Source: Albula goreensis
Lineage: Eukaryota; Chordata; Actinopteri; Albuliformes; Albulidae
NCBI GenBank assembly: GCA_022829145.1
Contig: CM040748.1
Span: forward strand, 5,474,501-5,538,500
Length of the DNA: 64,000 nucleotides
Reading direction: 5' to 3'
In this document: piece by piece, positions 25,101-38,610 of the stretch
How the letters are laid out: each line of letters starts with the position of its first letter
How positions within the stretch are numbered: position 1 is the first letter of the stretch
The notes under the pieces: generated by a model
The model's input: the letters and a program-made list of their open reading frames with translations, nothing else
Databases searched by the model: none
What the model was told of the DNA's origin: nothing
Made by a program: the position numbers and the translations under genes

Positions 25101-25441
25101 CAGCAGCGAACTCGAGCAGTTTTGCAGCAGAACTTTGCACGTCGCTCTCGCACACTTCCTGAAGGGTGCCAGCCTCCGCACCAGCTGTCGCTCTATTTAC
25201 AGACATGTGAACACCAGCCGTACGGTTCCCATTGGCTTAACCGAGTGTCACCAACAACAACGACCAGCCTGTTTTTGGTTTGCTGCCATAATATTAGTGC
25301 TAACGACATAGCTGGCAAGATAGCTGACAAAAACAAAAGGAAGACTGTGATTTCTAGTTAAGCTGGTTTACCGACGTTACACTGCTGTGCGTGTCCTGAA
25401 ACAATGCTTTGATCCTAGTCGTGAAATACACACTGAACAAG
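25000..25441 (+). promoter_or_regulatory. MIEF2: Probable MIEF2 promoter and non-coding first exon
   Basis: A strong donor (CAAG|GTAAGT) follows 25441, the first consensus donor upstream of the MIEF2 coding exon acceptor at 28536. The 5' exon would end at 25441; its start is not resolved. The intron 25442-28536 holds no coding exon but has a small hairpin at 28104-28127 (TAGGTTTGT with its complement). Inferred from splice signals only. Confidence 0.4.
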
Positions 25442-28400
25442 GTAAGTTGCCATATTTGTAGCCATATCTGTAGGTAGCTGTGGCAGAGTAGTTGCTACTT
25501 TGTTAGCCTGTTCGTAGCGACTTGGTACTAGCTAGCAGCGAAGTTGTTAGTTTCAACAAGAAGATAGCCAACTAAAATTAGATATATCAACGGGAGTCAG
25601 GTTAGCCTAACGTGTTACATGTTTCGCGTCCTATCAAGCAAATGACAAGCCGTAACTAATAGCATCGACGAAGTAGCTATCACAGTGTTTCCAGTGTTTG
25701 CTAGCTTGCTCATGCGTTATGGTAGCTAGCTTGTGAATGTAGCTCACTCTCAGATCGCTAGCTAAGCAGTCAACTCTGCTGAGTCCAAACTGCTAGATTT
25801 CAGACAATGCCGAGATCTATTTTTACAACCACAAAATGCAAAACTGGGTCAAAGGGACCAATGTAGACTTACAATGCACTGTGAAACAGCCCTTTTGAAT
25901 TTATTAATGCATTCAACCAATGTCTTTGTGTACCCTGCTAGCTCTCTATCCCACCTGCTAACATAATCATGCAATATAACTCCAGTTTAGATAACGTTGG
26001 AGCCTCTTTCGCTGTGCAAGCAATATGAAATAGGGGAGTGGGTTATCTGCTAAATTCGACTACGTAAATAGAGCCTTTGGAACAATGATTGGAGTGATGT
26101 AACTATTAAACTATGTGGAATGTAGGTGTGACGTTATAATAATCCAGCTGTGACAGGCGTTGAATGTTGTGGCAGCTCAAAAATCTCAAAAACACTGAAA
26201 GGTAAGTTGTTTCCAACGCCGAGGCCGTCAGAAAAACCACCGAGGCCTAGTCTGGTGAAACCGTTTGCATTGTGTCAGGCTAGAGGATCATTCATTTGCA
26301 AGCGAATCAAAATGGTTTGGTCAGTCAGCTACCTGCTTTGCAATTGTGTTTGTTTAATAGGTTTCAAGGAACCCAGCCACACAATTGACACATTTCAATT
26401 AACCACATGCAATAGAGCGTTTAACATTTCAACCGCACCGGTTTGCGCTTTACCTGGAACGACGTAACTCGTTTGGGAAGAATGCATTTATCATAGAGAA
26501 TAGGGTCCATCCAGTCGGATGTGTTAATGTTGTGGCGTTATCTGGCACCTTCACCGATTAATAAGATGTGTATCTATCGAGGGTATTGTTTTGCAATGGA
26601 CCGACATCAAACGACAACAGTGGCTCATGCCATTGATATGAATCCTCGGGGTAAATTGATTTTAGCGTACACTCAGAAGTCAAAATTCCAGTGAACCAGC
26701 ATTTTAAATATCAGTCTTTATAAAGTCTTTGAACGACATAACGTGCAGCATGTTTCCGCGGGCCACGCCCCCATCGCCTGAGCAGCATTTGGGCTTTGAA
26801 ATGGGTGGAGAATGAACTGCTGTACTACACAAACATGGCTGGAGCCGCAGCTGGCTGCCAGTCTCTGACTTAATCAAGTCAAGCAATAAAGGGGTCGAAC
26901 TCCTTAACAATAGTTAATGGTTCAACTCATTGACTAAATGGTAACATATGCCAGCTCCAACGATGTTTGTGTGATGGTAAGTTATACTCCCATCAGTAGT
27001 TTGGAGATGTCCTGACACATGTTCTCAATGATTCAATTATTTGAGTGAACCCATTGTTCTACATACACTTAAATGTCAGCGTTTCATTTTTCTATTCACA
27101 CATTGTGCCCAGTTCGTCCATTACCCACACAGTATAGCCTTCTGTCAGCATTTACTCGCAAACATACCATGAGATAACTTGACGATTTTTGTGGGGAAGT
27201 TCTTTCAAAACAAAAGGAAAATACAGTTTCTTTTGTTTTTAATATTTGAGTGTAAACATCAACAGCAATATATATATATATTTTTTTTTTGAACAGTGTA
27301 TTAAAAATGGTCACCAAATACTGCAAGATCCCAGACTACAATGACAGTACATTGATATTTATTTCCATGCTTGAAAGTTTGAGTGCACACTATTTTTTTG
27401 CAGTAATTTCTTGCACAGACAACTCCTGGTGTGATTATTAGAATATTTGATGGTGGCACAATGCAATCAAAAATATCAAATGAAATGCAATCACACTTGC
27501 AGCCTCTGTGTTCCACTGACATTTGACAGTGGAACTGGAAGCTTTAACCTTCACGCTTCCCTAATAGCATCAACTCAGAGAGTGGCTGAATAAATCAAAT
27601 GGAAGACGTTGACCTGCATGCATGTGCCTTTAAATAGACCCTTGCAAACAGGCCGATATCAAAGACAGCACTGACTCAACACCCTGACTGACATCCTTTA
27701 AATTGCCATGTCTCGTGGAGGTCTATTTTGGGGAGGTGCAAGTGCCAGGTGCATATGCTAAATTTGAGTGTGGCGTTTCTGTTGGAGCAACTCAGCTGCA
27801 ACATGACTTGCTTCGATGCTGCCATGCATTTCCTTGAAACACAGTTTCGAATGTTCTGCTGTACAAAGTAGGCTAATTGTTTGCATGTTTTTGTATTTGC
27901 AGTGGTGCATGTGTGTCCTGGTAGATTCTGTACATATGTGGTAGGATGGAGGGCAGCATTGGCAGTTGAACATGTAGAAATGATTGCTATGCATTAAAAC
28001 AAAACATCGTCTGGAAAAAAGGCACATTTTTTTAAAACAAGAAAATGCCTTGTTCATTCTTTTGCCCAGTTTTATTGTGCTATGTAAATTTTATTTGATG
28101 AAATAGGTTTGTAGGTCCACAAACCTACTTTCACTTTGTGTTGCATGCCTCTTTGGACTTTGTTTTAATTCCTTTTTAATAAGTAACAAAGTCAGATCAC
28201 AAGATCAAATTTGTTTTATTGCTCTGTACAGAAAGTAAATGGTTTTTCTCCTGAGTTATGACAATAAAATTCGTATCAGTATCTTTTTACAAGAGGGTAT
28301 TACTGAGAGACCCAGAATTGGGGCTATTCATGTAACACTAGATGCATTTGTTTCCACAGGCTGATTACAGTATACAGTAGTTAGCTTGTGTTGTGCATTT

Positions 28401-28562
28401 GTTTTACAGGAGGTATGTGCTTTACACTGATGCAATCAGAGTGTGGTTTTTGATCAGGAGATAAGAGGCAATAGTAATACATCGAAAGGCATTGTATGAT
28501 AAATGTATGCATTGACAATATATCTCCTGTTTTTAGGGCCTGTCACAAAGGCAGAGAGTAAA

Positions 28563-30467
28563 ATGGACTATCGAGGGAAGAGGAGGGGGGAGGACGGCTT
28601 TGCTGCTGTCATTGACTTCCTTCTTGCAAATGCCCGCCTGGTTCTCGGGGTGGGGGGGGCAGCGATTCTGGGAATAGCCACACTGGCTGTTAAACGGGTA
28701 AGCAGACCTAAATCCTGTGAATCACAGATGTTGTTTGCTTGCGAGAGGATTTCTTTCAGTGTCCTTTAAGGCAGAACCACATTTTACAGAATCGTGTGAA
28801 AGATGCGAGAACATTAAGTATGCGTCAATGTGCCCCTGTTGCAGCTGATTGAAAGGGCTGGCCGAGTCCCGGACGATGAGAAGCCAGACCAGAAGACCAT
28901 AGATGGGTGGGAGGAGCTGAGCCTGGTTAGCGCATCTCCAAAGCTGCTGAAGAAAGGCATTGAGGGGGTGGTGATGAAACAGATCGCTGCTGCCACAAAA
29001 GCTCATAAGGGTACTTTTAATTTGACAGAATTTACATTAGAGCTTTTAATTTGGTAGAATTTACATTGCGGGCTCAGATTGACATTGCAAAATTTTCCTC
29101 TGTTTGAAGCAGAATGAAACTAAACTTGTAACCAATCAATCTAACATATGTAGTATCAAATCTATCTTCTGCCTCCCATGCAGAAGTTTCAGCATGTCAT
29201 CTTTCAAGGTTCAAGAGGGCATTTTGTTTATTTGAGGCATGAAAAGTAGTTATCCTTTCAAAAAGCAGAACATAGCAGAACAATGACATTTATTATATGG
29301 GGCATCTGATAAGGATTCTCTGTAACAGATTTGCATTTTACAAACATTAAGGAGATTTGTGTATTTTCTTTAGTCAGCCAACCTTTTTTCTGTTGTACTT
29401 TAGCAGAGTTATCCAAGCCCTCCAGCGCTGCTCCAGAGAAGCCCAAGGTTGAGGTGAAGAGGCTCCAGCTGTGCCTTAGCCTTCAGGAGAGGCTTCTGCA
29501 GTACTACCAGTCCCACGTAACACTTTCTGCGGAGGATGTGGGTCACGCTCAACAGCAGGCTCTGGATATATGCACGGAGATCCAGGGCTTCCTCCACACC
29601 AAGCACCCCGACATGCCCCTGGGGGAGATGCACCTGGGCGGTTCCCTGCTGGACGATCTCCAGGTGGTGACGGCGGACCATGCCTGTTTCCTGGTGCCTT
29701 TGCAGATCGAGGACGCGCTGTGGAGGCTGATCCCGGGGGAAGAGACGATCCTCGGCAAACCCCAGCTCTGGATGGTACGCAGGATAAACTTGGAGTACTT
29801 CCCCCGCGGACGCAGTTTCTGGGACAGATACATGGTCGGGGGCTACCTCTCTTCCAAGACAATAATCGAGATCTTGAACAAGTCTGTGATGGAGACCATG
29901 AACTGGCCCTCCCTCAGCAGCACACTTGAGTGCTTGGTCAGACCAGTGATGGGGTCCCAGGAGCTGAAGCTAGAGATTAAAGATGCCCGCAACCAGCTAT
30001 TTATCAGCATCTTGCCTATAATTCGCTTGGATGACACTGTGCTGGCTGCCCAGCCAGAGTTCACTGGGAGCTTTGACAACATGTGGTATCACAGCCTGTA
30101 CACCTCAGAAACCGCCAAGCTTTCCGAGCTGGATGAGGAGGACCACGGTCATCGGAAACGGTGCTTAAAAATCCTCAAAGCAGTATGCAAAAGCACCCCT
30201 CCTTTGAGGAAGCTCTCGGGTGGACACCTGACCAATGTCATTTTACATCTCAGCGAGAAAGAATTCGATTGGTCTGAGGCTGCTCTGGCTGATAGATTCC
30301 AGCAAGCCATCACTGAGATCATTGGCTACCTGGAAGTGGGTTTCCTTCCCAGCTACTTCAAGCAGACAGTAAATTTGCTGTCAGGTTTCACTGAAGAAGA
30401 GATAGATGAAATTGGTTTTATGCTGTACTGTGCCGTATCTGAGCCTGAAATATTATTGCAGACATAA
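28563..30467 (+). CDS. MIEF2: MIEF2 (MiD49/SMCR7), mitochondrial dynamics protein
   Basis: Outer-mitochondrial-membrane receptor that recruits the fission GTPase DRP1. Coding exons 28563-28697, 28845-29010 and 29404-30467; phases agree and the product is 454 aa, the length of human MIEF2. Seen: an N-terminal anchor (about residues 19-43, DFLLANARLVLGVGGAA then ILGIATLAVKR), a variable linker, then the nucleotidyltransferase-like cytosolic domain (LSLQERLL, VGGYLSSK, LECLVRPVM) ending in LLSGFTEEEIDEIGF, which parallels human SLREEEIDDIGY. The start is the first ATG of the exon, 27 nt after the acceptor, and gives the expected MiD N-terminus. MIEF1 is the alternative, but the short linker, the length and the neighbours LLGL1 and SMCR8 favour MIEF2. 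The reading frame is intact. Confidence 0.95.
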
Positions 30468-30916
30468 ATATTAGCACTTTTGATGAACATAACTTGTTAC
30501 AAAACCTGTAATTAAGACATGAAATGTAATAACAAGGTACCTTAACCAGAATGTTACTCCAGATATTTTTGTTGCGTGGCAGTGTAAGGAATAATCTGGA
30601 GGATAATCTCAGAACGATATAAATGTTGCCAATAAACAGGAAAAACTATGCAGAACCACAATTTAAGGACTCATGAAACATCCCTGTGGGGGGAAAAAGC
30701 ATTTCTGCTTATCTGAAATACCCTAGAGCAGAGGTTTGAGTTTCTGAATTGAGCTTCCTTATACATTCTGCATGCCATGTATTTATTTTCCTACTCCAAT
30801 CTGAATTTTGTACTGGGCATAAAATCATTTTAATGTTAACGCCTCATTGAAAGTGTAGCCTACCTCTTGATGAGTTACCTATACGCTGGAATTTGTAAAA
30901 AGTAATGTAACACTGT

Positions 30917-30922
30917 AATAAA
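30917..30922 (+). terminator. MIEF2: Poly(A) signal AATAAA, MIEF2
   Basis: AATAAA 450 nt past the MIEF2 stop, followed by GT-rich sequence. A second AATAAA at 31220-31225, also followed by T-rich DNA, could give a longer 3' UTR. Confidence 0.6.
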
Positions 30923-31225
30923 TATATTTTGGTAAATGTATGTGTGTTACATACTATCAATAGATTTTGTTTGGATTTTCTGTAAATACAGTTTATATAT
31001 TTTTTTTTTTTTTTTTGAAAACTGGATTATTTTAATTCTGTGTTCACTCACCACTCTTGTACACCAAGTCATTTTTTATGTGCATAACATAGGTAGCTGC
31101 AGTGGCTAGGAAAGCTGCTCCTGACAGGGGTGGGGGCTAGTCATGTTTTTGAGTGGACTGACTATTCGGTAAAAGTGTATTTGAAGATGTTCCATTTCTT
31201 AAAAAATGTCTGTTTAGGAAATAAA

Positions 31226-33050
31226 GTTTAAACAAATATTATTGCTGTTATTTATTTCTGTTGTCTTGATGTATTTACTCTGAACTTTGTGCTAACTTAA
31301 CTTTACAGTGGGGATGACACATGATGCACTTGCAGTTTTCCAATTTTCAGTACGTGTCAGATTTTGTTTCAGGACTCTTGATTTTAACTGGTAACTCATT
31401 ACGAATTGAAGGCAATAGATAGAAAAACCATTGCAATCAGGCAGAGAAACGGCTCATTTGTATGACGCTCGTTTACATCCGGTTAAAACCATATTAACAA
31501 GATCATAAGTCGATGAGAATCATGGGATAGGGTGATGATGGTATTTGAGAGTTCCCTGTCATTTTTATTTCCATTGAATATGTGTTTCATCATTTTCATA
31601 GTTTTTGTTTTGGCCTTTGGACCATTCTAAACGAACTACTCTTTCATTGAGCTGGCATGCTACCTTCACTTGTCAGGCTTATGTGACTGTAATTTCCCTC
31701 TTGTAGATATATCACTTTGTGTTTATGTGTCTATGTTTGTATGATGAACAGGATTTCCAAAACCTTTTCTCCGCCAGACCCCTCAAAAAGGCTCACCAGT
31801 GTCTGAGGCCACCCACCTCATTTTTTTTTTTTTTTTTTTTTGCTGTCGACTGTACAAAAGCCTCTATGGCAGAGGTCTTAAGTTTGAGTCCTGGTGAGTG
31901 ACGGTGTACAGAATACTGATTTTTGTTTTGCTTGAAGCTCTAAAACCCGTTTAGATTCAAGGCACCACAGGGCTGCACCACGCAGCTGGCTTCCCAAGTT
32001 AGCTGGATAACTTTGGGAAACATGCTTTAGACAATATTTAAGGGGCTGTTTTAGTTCACAGATAGTGACTGTTGCTGGATATGTTTTAACATATTTAAAT
32101 TGATTTAGAGCTAGCTTCATTAACCGAAATTCCGGTTTGTCTTCACAATATCTACCTAAGTTAGCCAGATAACCCTTTTTCATGGTGTACCCCCAAGGGT
32201 AAGAGAGGTACCACTGCACTCTACTGCTCTACCTGATCAAGTGCTGAGTAATAATAAAAACAAACTGCACCTTGCGGCCCTCCAAGACCGGAATTTAAGA
32301 CAGAAATCAAACTGTAGAAATGATCGGTCGATATAGAAAAATATACGTGTTTAATCAGAATTATTACAATCTTCCAGAACAACCAATCACCTACCAATTT
32401 AGCAATCTCCCCAGGATCCATGCGTGTGACCCCGCGTGTAAAGTGATGTAAGAGAATGATTGATGAGCAGTGGAATTAACGAAGACACATTATCCGGAGT
32501 CCAATGATTTGATCGATTCCTACTGTTTTTTTATACCCTAAGTAATCTTTTGATTGATTCAAGCTACTCACAATTTGCAGCTCATACCCCCACTCATTAA
32601 ACGTTTCATTATCTCCATCACCCAGTCGTTAATCGTTAACAGGCAGTCGCCTAACTGAACTGTATACAGTACTTGATATGAATCTGCAGCACAATGATCT
32701 TGAAGCTGATATTACATGTAGCACAGATGAAAGAACGGTTTGATAACGCCACAGTAAACTGCCCCTCTTAGTTAAACCTATGCGTTCGCAACAATTCATT
32801 TTAACACCAGTAAAAATAATAAACATATAGTTGTAAATTAACTGATGTTTGCCGACAAAAGGCTTCTGCAAATAATAGTAACTAATGTTACAAAATTAGC
32901 GTCCACATTCACGCCATGTCGCAAACGGAACGAGTCGTAAAGCATTAGCAAGCTAGCTAACTAAAAATATAACCAACAGTTGTGCCTGTGAGTTTAGATT
33001 TTTTTTAACATAAATTAGATTGAATATGTTCGACCCCGGGGGTCATAAAT
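31226..33050. other. Intergenic gap between MIEF2 and SMCR8
   Basis: No coding exon supported. Human TOP3A (minus strand) lies between these genes but is not seen here. The gap has a T run at about 31819-31840 and, near 31881-31891, a B-box-like AGTTTGAGTCC that may mark a degraded tRNA-derived repeat. Confidence 0.6.
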
Positions 33051-33210
33051 ACAATCCACGTGATCCACTTTCTCTTTGTAAATCAGAGGCACGGGACGCG
33101 TACCAAACCCAAAGATAAGGCTGGGAGAGGAGAGCGCAGGGGAGCGCAGGGGAGCCGGAGTACTTCCTTGTAGTCAAGATAGTGAGTCACATGGATAAAT
33201 ATGGCTGGTC
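33050..33210 (+). promoter_or_regulatory. SMCR8: Probable SMCR8 promoter with E-box motifs
   Basis: A palindromic E-box CACGTG at 33057-33062 (context TCCACGTGATC) resembles the TFEB/MiT CLEAR core. TGAGTCACATG at 33183-33193 joins an AP-1-like site to a second E-box. Between them lies a directly repeated GAGCGCAGGG. A non-coding first exon probably lies downstream, because an acceptor (CATATAG) ends at 33865, 10 nt before the ATG. Confidence 0.35.
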
Positions 33211-33874
33211 ATGTTTACTGGGGGTCTCAGTCGTGACACGACACGCACTATTTGTACTGTCCGCTATTCACCTGCTCTGATGTTCTCCGCACCTAACGGA
33301 ACGGTGAAACTGAACCAGAAAGGCAAGAAGGACTTATTCGTTGGATACGGAACGGGACTCAGCGCTAGCTGCCAATAACCATCTACTCTTTCGGCAAGTG
33401 ATAAACTGAGCAATTATGAGCAGCGTTATTCTTTGTGTGTATTTCTGTATGTAAGATAGTGACTAGCGAGTGGTATTGACGCTCGTCGCCGGCTTGGTAA
33501 CGTTAGCTCGGCTGTTGTCAGCGTACAACTTTAGTTTGGAGGGAAAACAAATGACACATTTTGTTAGAGGAAAGACTTGGGTAACATCGCAACACAAATC
33601 AATTCATAGAGATTACAAACGTAGGCTTGTTAAAATGTATGTATATATTTTTTGTATTCATCTAAGTAAACATTTATGATTAAGCAATGTTCCATATGTG
33701 CTGTAGCTAACTGCACTGACAGCTGAGTCACAAAGTGCGTAGTAGCCTAAGCAAGCTGTGCAAATACAGCCTATTATAACAGCTTTAAGTGAGGAGACAT
33801 GAAGCCGTATTGCAAAAAAATACCGGATGATAATGTTTTCTTAATGCTATTTCTAAATCATATAGCTTGGCAAT

Positions 33875-36800
33875 ATGATTGGTTCGCCTGATGTGGTGGC
33901 TTTTACCAAAGAAGATGGTTTTGGGGAGACGTATCCAGACCCTTGTACGATCCCAGAAGAGTTTTCTGTTCCCCTTTTTCCACATTCTGGAAATGTCAAT
34001 CCGTGGTCGAAGACCTCATATGCGAAGTTCACCAAGGACTTCATTCTGATTTCTGAGTTTTCTGAACAAGTTGGCCCACAGCCTTTGCTCACAATCCCAG
34101 ATGAGTCTAAAGTTTATGGCACCTTTGATCTTAACTATTTTGCCCTGCGGATCATGTCTGTGGATTATCAAGCGTCTTTTGTGGGACACCCTCCAGGCTG
34201 TGGATATCCAAAGCTCAATTTTGTGGAGGACTCAAAAGTTGTGCTTGGGGACTCTAAAGAAGGCGCTTTTGCATATGTTCACCACTTGACTCTATATGAC
34301 CTGGAGGCACGTGGCTTTGTTCGGCCTTTCTGCATGGCGTACATTTCAGCAGACGAGAAGAAAATCATGCAGCAGTTTCTGGAGCTGTCATCAGAGTTTT
34401 CCAGGGCCTCAGAGTGTTTGAAAACAGGAAATAGGAAGGCTTTTGCCAATGAGGTTGAAAAGAAACTGAAAGACTTGGAGTATACCAGAAGCGTATTGCA
34501 CAAGGAGACCGAGGTTCAGAAAAAGAGCAATGGCTGCTTTTCAACCCAGGCGGTTGAGAAAGCTAATGAGTTAGCTAATGTTGAAAAATCTATATATGAG
34601 CACAAAGACTTGTTAAAGCAGATCACATCCTATCCAAACAGAAAAATTAATGATCCTGCTTTTCTACCATATGAATCATACAACACTTCAGACTCAGTCG
34701 ATGTAGACCAAGAACCCACATCTGGTGAATTCAACTTTGAAAATCAGCCGGAGGATCCCAGCATGAAGCGAAGACCCTCTTACACACCTCAGCTCATAAA
34801 AGCAAAGTCACCTAAATGTTTTGATAAGCGTTTGAAAACACTGGAAGAGCTCTGCGACTTGTACTTTTTCCATCAAACAATGGATCAGCTGAGGTCCATT
34901 GAGAAGACATTCCGAGGCGACCTGTGCTACATCTACACCAGCCAGATCGACCAGGCTTTGTTAAAGAAACAGGGAATCACAAACTTCCTTTTTGAGGATC
35001 ATGACTGGGAGGAAGAGGAATCCCTTCAGCATTTCTGTGACGGGAAACAAACTCTGAACCATAATCTACCTCTTCCGGCATCTATTCTATCAGGTGAGCC
35101 AATGAGCCTGGAATCTTATACCTCTTGTGTTGAGACTGTGCCCATCAAACTGGAGCCAGAAACCACTGAAGGGCTTCTTGAAACCGAGCTGACTGAGTCC
35201 AGCCCCTGTGACCTCATACAAGACAATGCTGACGAAGGTATTGATGCCGAAATGAAAGGTAGTATAAGCAGTGGTGAGAGCATTGAAGTTCTGGGAACTG
35301 AGAAGTCTTTTAAAACTCAGGGGCATACAGGGAATTTGGACAGTGTGACGAACCTTCAGCCACCATTTCCTGAAGTAGTTAGAAGGAGAGTAGTCACCAG
35401 GAGGGCTTACAGTGAAGACAGCATTGAAATCCTGAGCACATCCGACTCCATTATACCGGAGGATCTCCGAGCATCCTACCCGAGCGCTATTTATGAAGAG
35501 GAACTCCCTGTGAAGAGCTGCGCAGATTCGCAACACAATCAGACACCAGCATTGAATCAGGCCGCAGACTTGCTGGATGAGTGCATTTATGAGCAGGGGC
35601 CTGTGGTGCAGGTGGAGACCGAGTGCTGCCTCGGACAAGAGGGCCAGGCGAATGACGAGTCCGTGCCTGAGCTGGCTCAAGATTGTTGTGCAAACGGGGT
35701 GTTAAATCAGGAGCTGCAGCCCTGCCACCTGGAGGGTCCCGCTCTGCGGGTGGACCTTCCCCCGGATCAGACGACCTTTTCAGAGGCCAGTCCCGCTGGG
35801 CTTCCCCTGCATGAATTGACTCCCAACTGCCTCTCAGACGAGACATCCAAAATTAATTTGGACGACCTGTCTGACAGCACCAGCTTCATGAGTGCCTCCA
35901 CTAGCTCGGACAGGACGTATTCACCTTTTGTTTATGGCAGCCCCATAACTGTGAAGCACAAGAAGAAGGCTGGACAGAGCGCTCTGAAGTTCATCAGACA
36001 GTACCCCTTTGCCCAACAAGCCGTGTTCTGCCTTCTGAGTGGCAGAGCACTGGTGGTCCTGGGAGCTGATGAAGGAACTGTGAGAAAGCTGGTCAATGCC
36101 TTGTCAATTTATGTACCCAATCTCGGCAAGTATGGGGAAACTGTGAAACAATGGCTCTCTTCACCTTTCCACCTGACAGACCTGCAGAACTGGAAGCTTA
36201 TTGGCCTTCACAGGTAAGACTTTGATGTCAAGGATATATTGTTTTTAATTTAGTGAAGCTACATGCTGCATTTCAATACCCATTCATATATCTGCGTCAG
36301 CTGTGATAACAGAAAATCATGTGATTATGAGTGTGAGCTAGAGGGTTGAATTTGCACATACAAAAATATCACCCTCGATTTTACTTCTCATTTTCAGTTC
36401 CTACTGAAAGTATTACAGTATCAGGTCTAACCTCTCTTAACTCATACTTTCACAGTTTAATATGTATTTAAAGGGTCATTAGATTTAAATACTCATATCA
36501 GAGTTTTAAATATCCATCTATCATTTAAAATTTTAGAAGAAATGAGATTACTTTATAAAGTATATGTTTGTGAAAATGGCTTCAGGTATTGTAAGAGAGA
36601 GGATGTCTGGATGAATTTCTTATCATATGTCATTCGTATCTGGTTTTAAATGCATTTTTACAGTAGCCTAGTTTTGATTGAAATGAAAAAGGCATTTTCT
36701 ATTTCCAAATATGCATACTTTTAATTAAAAGTATTTGAAATTTAACGTTTTACAAGTCTGTACCATATCAGTTATATTTCAAAAACTTCAGGGTAATTTT

Positions 36801-38610
36801 CAACATTTGATTCAAAACAAAAACCATTTGTGTAGATACTTGTAGACTTCCCTTGACAAAAAATTGTCACGGAAATACTTCAGCCTACTGACTCAGGTCT
36901 TCAGTGGCTTCAGTCAGGACCAGTGAGACAGACTGACTCATATTGTTGGTCAGGGCAAACAATTATTGGCCTCTAAAAACATTTGCAGTTGTTCCACTGG
37001 GCTGACCTTCCATTTCACTTGACACAGCAATATTCAGGATCCTACAGAGTGACGGCAGCAGCACTGCGTTGTGAAAAAGAGGGTGGTTGGGCGGTTACTC
37101 AGGGGATATGAAATGTCTCAAGAATCGTCCCCATAGTGCGAATACCCATTAATCACTGCCACTTTGACACAGATAATTGTCTCCTCACCAGCTCCTTGGT
37201 CTGAAAATGTATGTTCCGCAGTACGGTAATGAGGTTGCTAAGGGTAGAATTTTCTTCAGCTGCAGCAAAATAATGGTTTATACTCCAATGTAAAAAGTGT
37301 GTGTGTTTGTGTGTGTGTGTGTGGGTTTTGAGAGGCTAAGACTAGGGTGTGTGTGTGTGTGTGGTTTTTGAGAGGCTAAGACTAGGGTTTTTAATTTACA
37401 GTACCATCGTGAAATCAGTTTCACACAATTTCCATGACATGAGTCCCTTCACAATAATCTGAGCTATTTTCAGTTGGGACATTTGATTGGATCTGATGCA
37501 AAAATTTTTTCATTGTTGTTTTGAAACTAACAATAGTTCCTTAACAAATAAGGAAAACACCACTCCATCTTAGCCCCGGCTGTCACCAGTAGCTAACAAT
37601 CAATCCTAAAATGCATCAGGCAAACAGCCAGCTTAAACATTAGGTTACTGCGATAAAGCCCAGGACAAAAAAGAAAAGCATGAACAGCTGTAGACAGCCA
37701 CTTATCTGAAAATGAAGCAGAGTAATGTGCAATGTGTTACCTGTTGCAGGTAAAATAATTCAAATATATTATGTTGAATCTGAGAACACGGTTTTGCATA
37801 CGATTTGTAAACTTAATTTCCAAAATGCATAGTAGTATAATTTGTGGGTCAAGGATAAGCAACCCTGCTCCTGGAATTGTTCCTAGTTGTCTTTCAACTG
37901 AGCGTGGCTACAGTTGGATCGATTAAGAGTCTGGGCCATAATATCTACGGACGAAATGGGGAAATGCCGAGTACATCCAGTACAGGGTTATCTGTGTGTC
38001 ATAGGCCTTTTCCCAATATTTATGTCATTCGGGGTTTGATTGGGTAAAAACCCAAAACATCTCTTGGATTCCAGGAGCAGGATTGCCTAATATGGTCTTC
38101 TTTCCTTTTCCAGAATTTTAACCAACCTTTTACCCTTCTGTCTGGTTTGCCAGAATGGCCTCTCCTACAGGTTCCAGCATGCTGCACTCCTTGAATCGCT
38201 ATAGCCGCTATATCAGCATCTTGGACGTTGACCACAAGACACTGCATTGCCCTCCCTATAGGGGCTCCTTGATTGGACAAATAGTGGACCACCGTACCCA
38301 GATCAAGCGCGGGAGCACCTATTATATGCATGTGCAGAGCATGCTAACGCAACTTGTTTCCAGGGCCTTCCTCTACACCTTCTGCCATCACCTCCATCTT
38401 CCGATCAGTGTAGACGAAGACCAGGACGCTGTAGCATCGAGGAGGACCAACTTTCTGCTCCACCACTTGGGCTACAATGAGGATGACAGCAGAATTGTGC
38501 AGTTTCTGTCTGAGCTCATTAAGCAACATTATCTGCATGGTCCTGGCAAGGGCACTGCACCTCCTGCCTTTGGTTTTAACTACACCACCAGCTTTTTGTA
38601 CAAAATTTAG
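33875..38610 (+). CDS. SMCR8: SMCR8, guanine-exchange/GAP subunit of the C9orf72 complex
   Basis: DENN-family protein that forms a complex with C9orf72 and WDR41 and acts in autophagy and lysosome control; the complex has GAP activity. Two coding exons, 33875-36213 and 38154-38610, joined in phase 2 through an Arg codon, give 931 aa (human 937). Seen: the N-terminal longin/DENN start (MIGSPDVVAFTK, RDFILISEFSEQVGPQP in near form), then GSISSGESIEVLGTEKS, the charged linker, and a C-terminal DENN part (QSALKFIRQYPFA, DHRTQIKRGSTYY) ending PSFLYKI like human. R146 in YDLEARGFV aligns with the human arginine finger R147. The start ATG is the first in the exon and gives the family N-terminus. Reading frame intact. 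The 1.9-kb intron holds a 40-bp duplication at 37308-37387 and no other exon. Confidence 0.97.
37308..37387. repeat. Tandem duplication of a 40-bp (GT)n-linked unit in SMCR8 intron
   Basis: TTTTGAGAGGCTAAGACTAG occurs at 37326 and again at 37366, each copy preceded by a GT run. The period is 40 bp, so the GT run and the unique segment were copied together. Confidence 0.85.

Noticed and set aside
31850..31912. Possible tRNA gene
   Set aside because: Only a B-box-like stretch is present; no cloverleaf or acceptor stem could be formed by eye.
35090..35680. 196-aa open frame on the minus strand
   Set aside because: It is the complement of the intact SMCR8 first exon, whose protein is clearly conserved; the reverse frame has no family resemblance.
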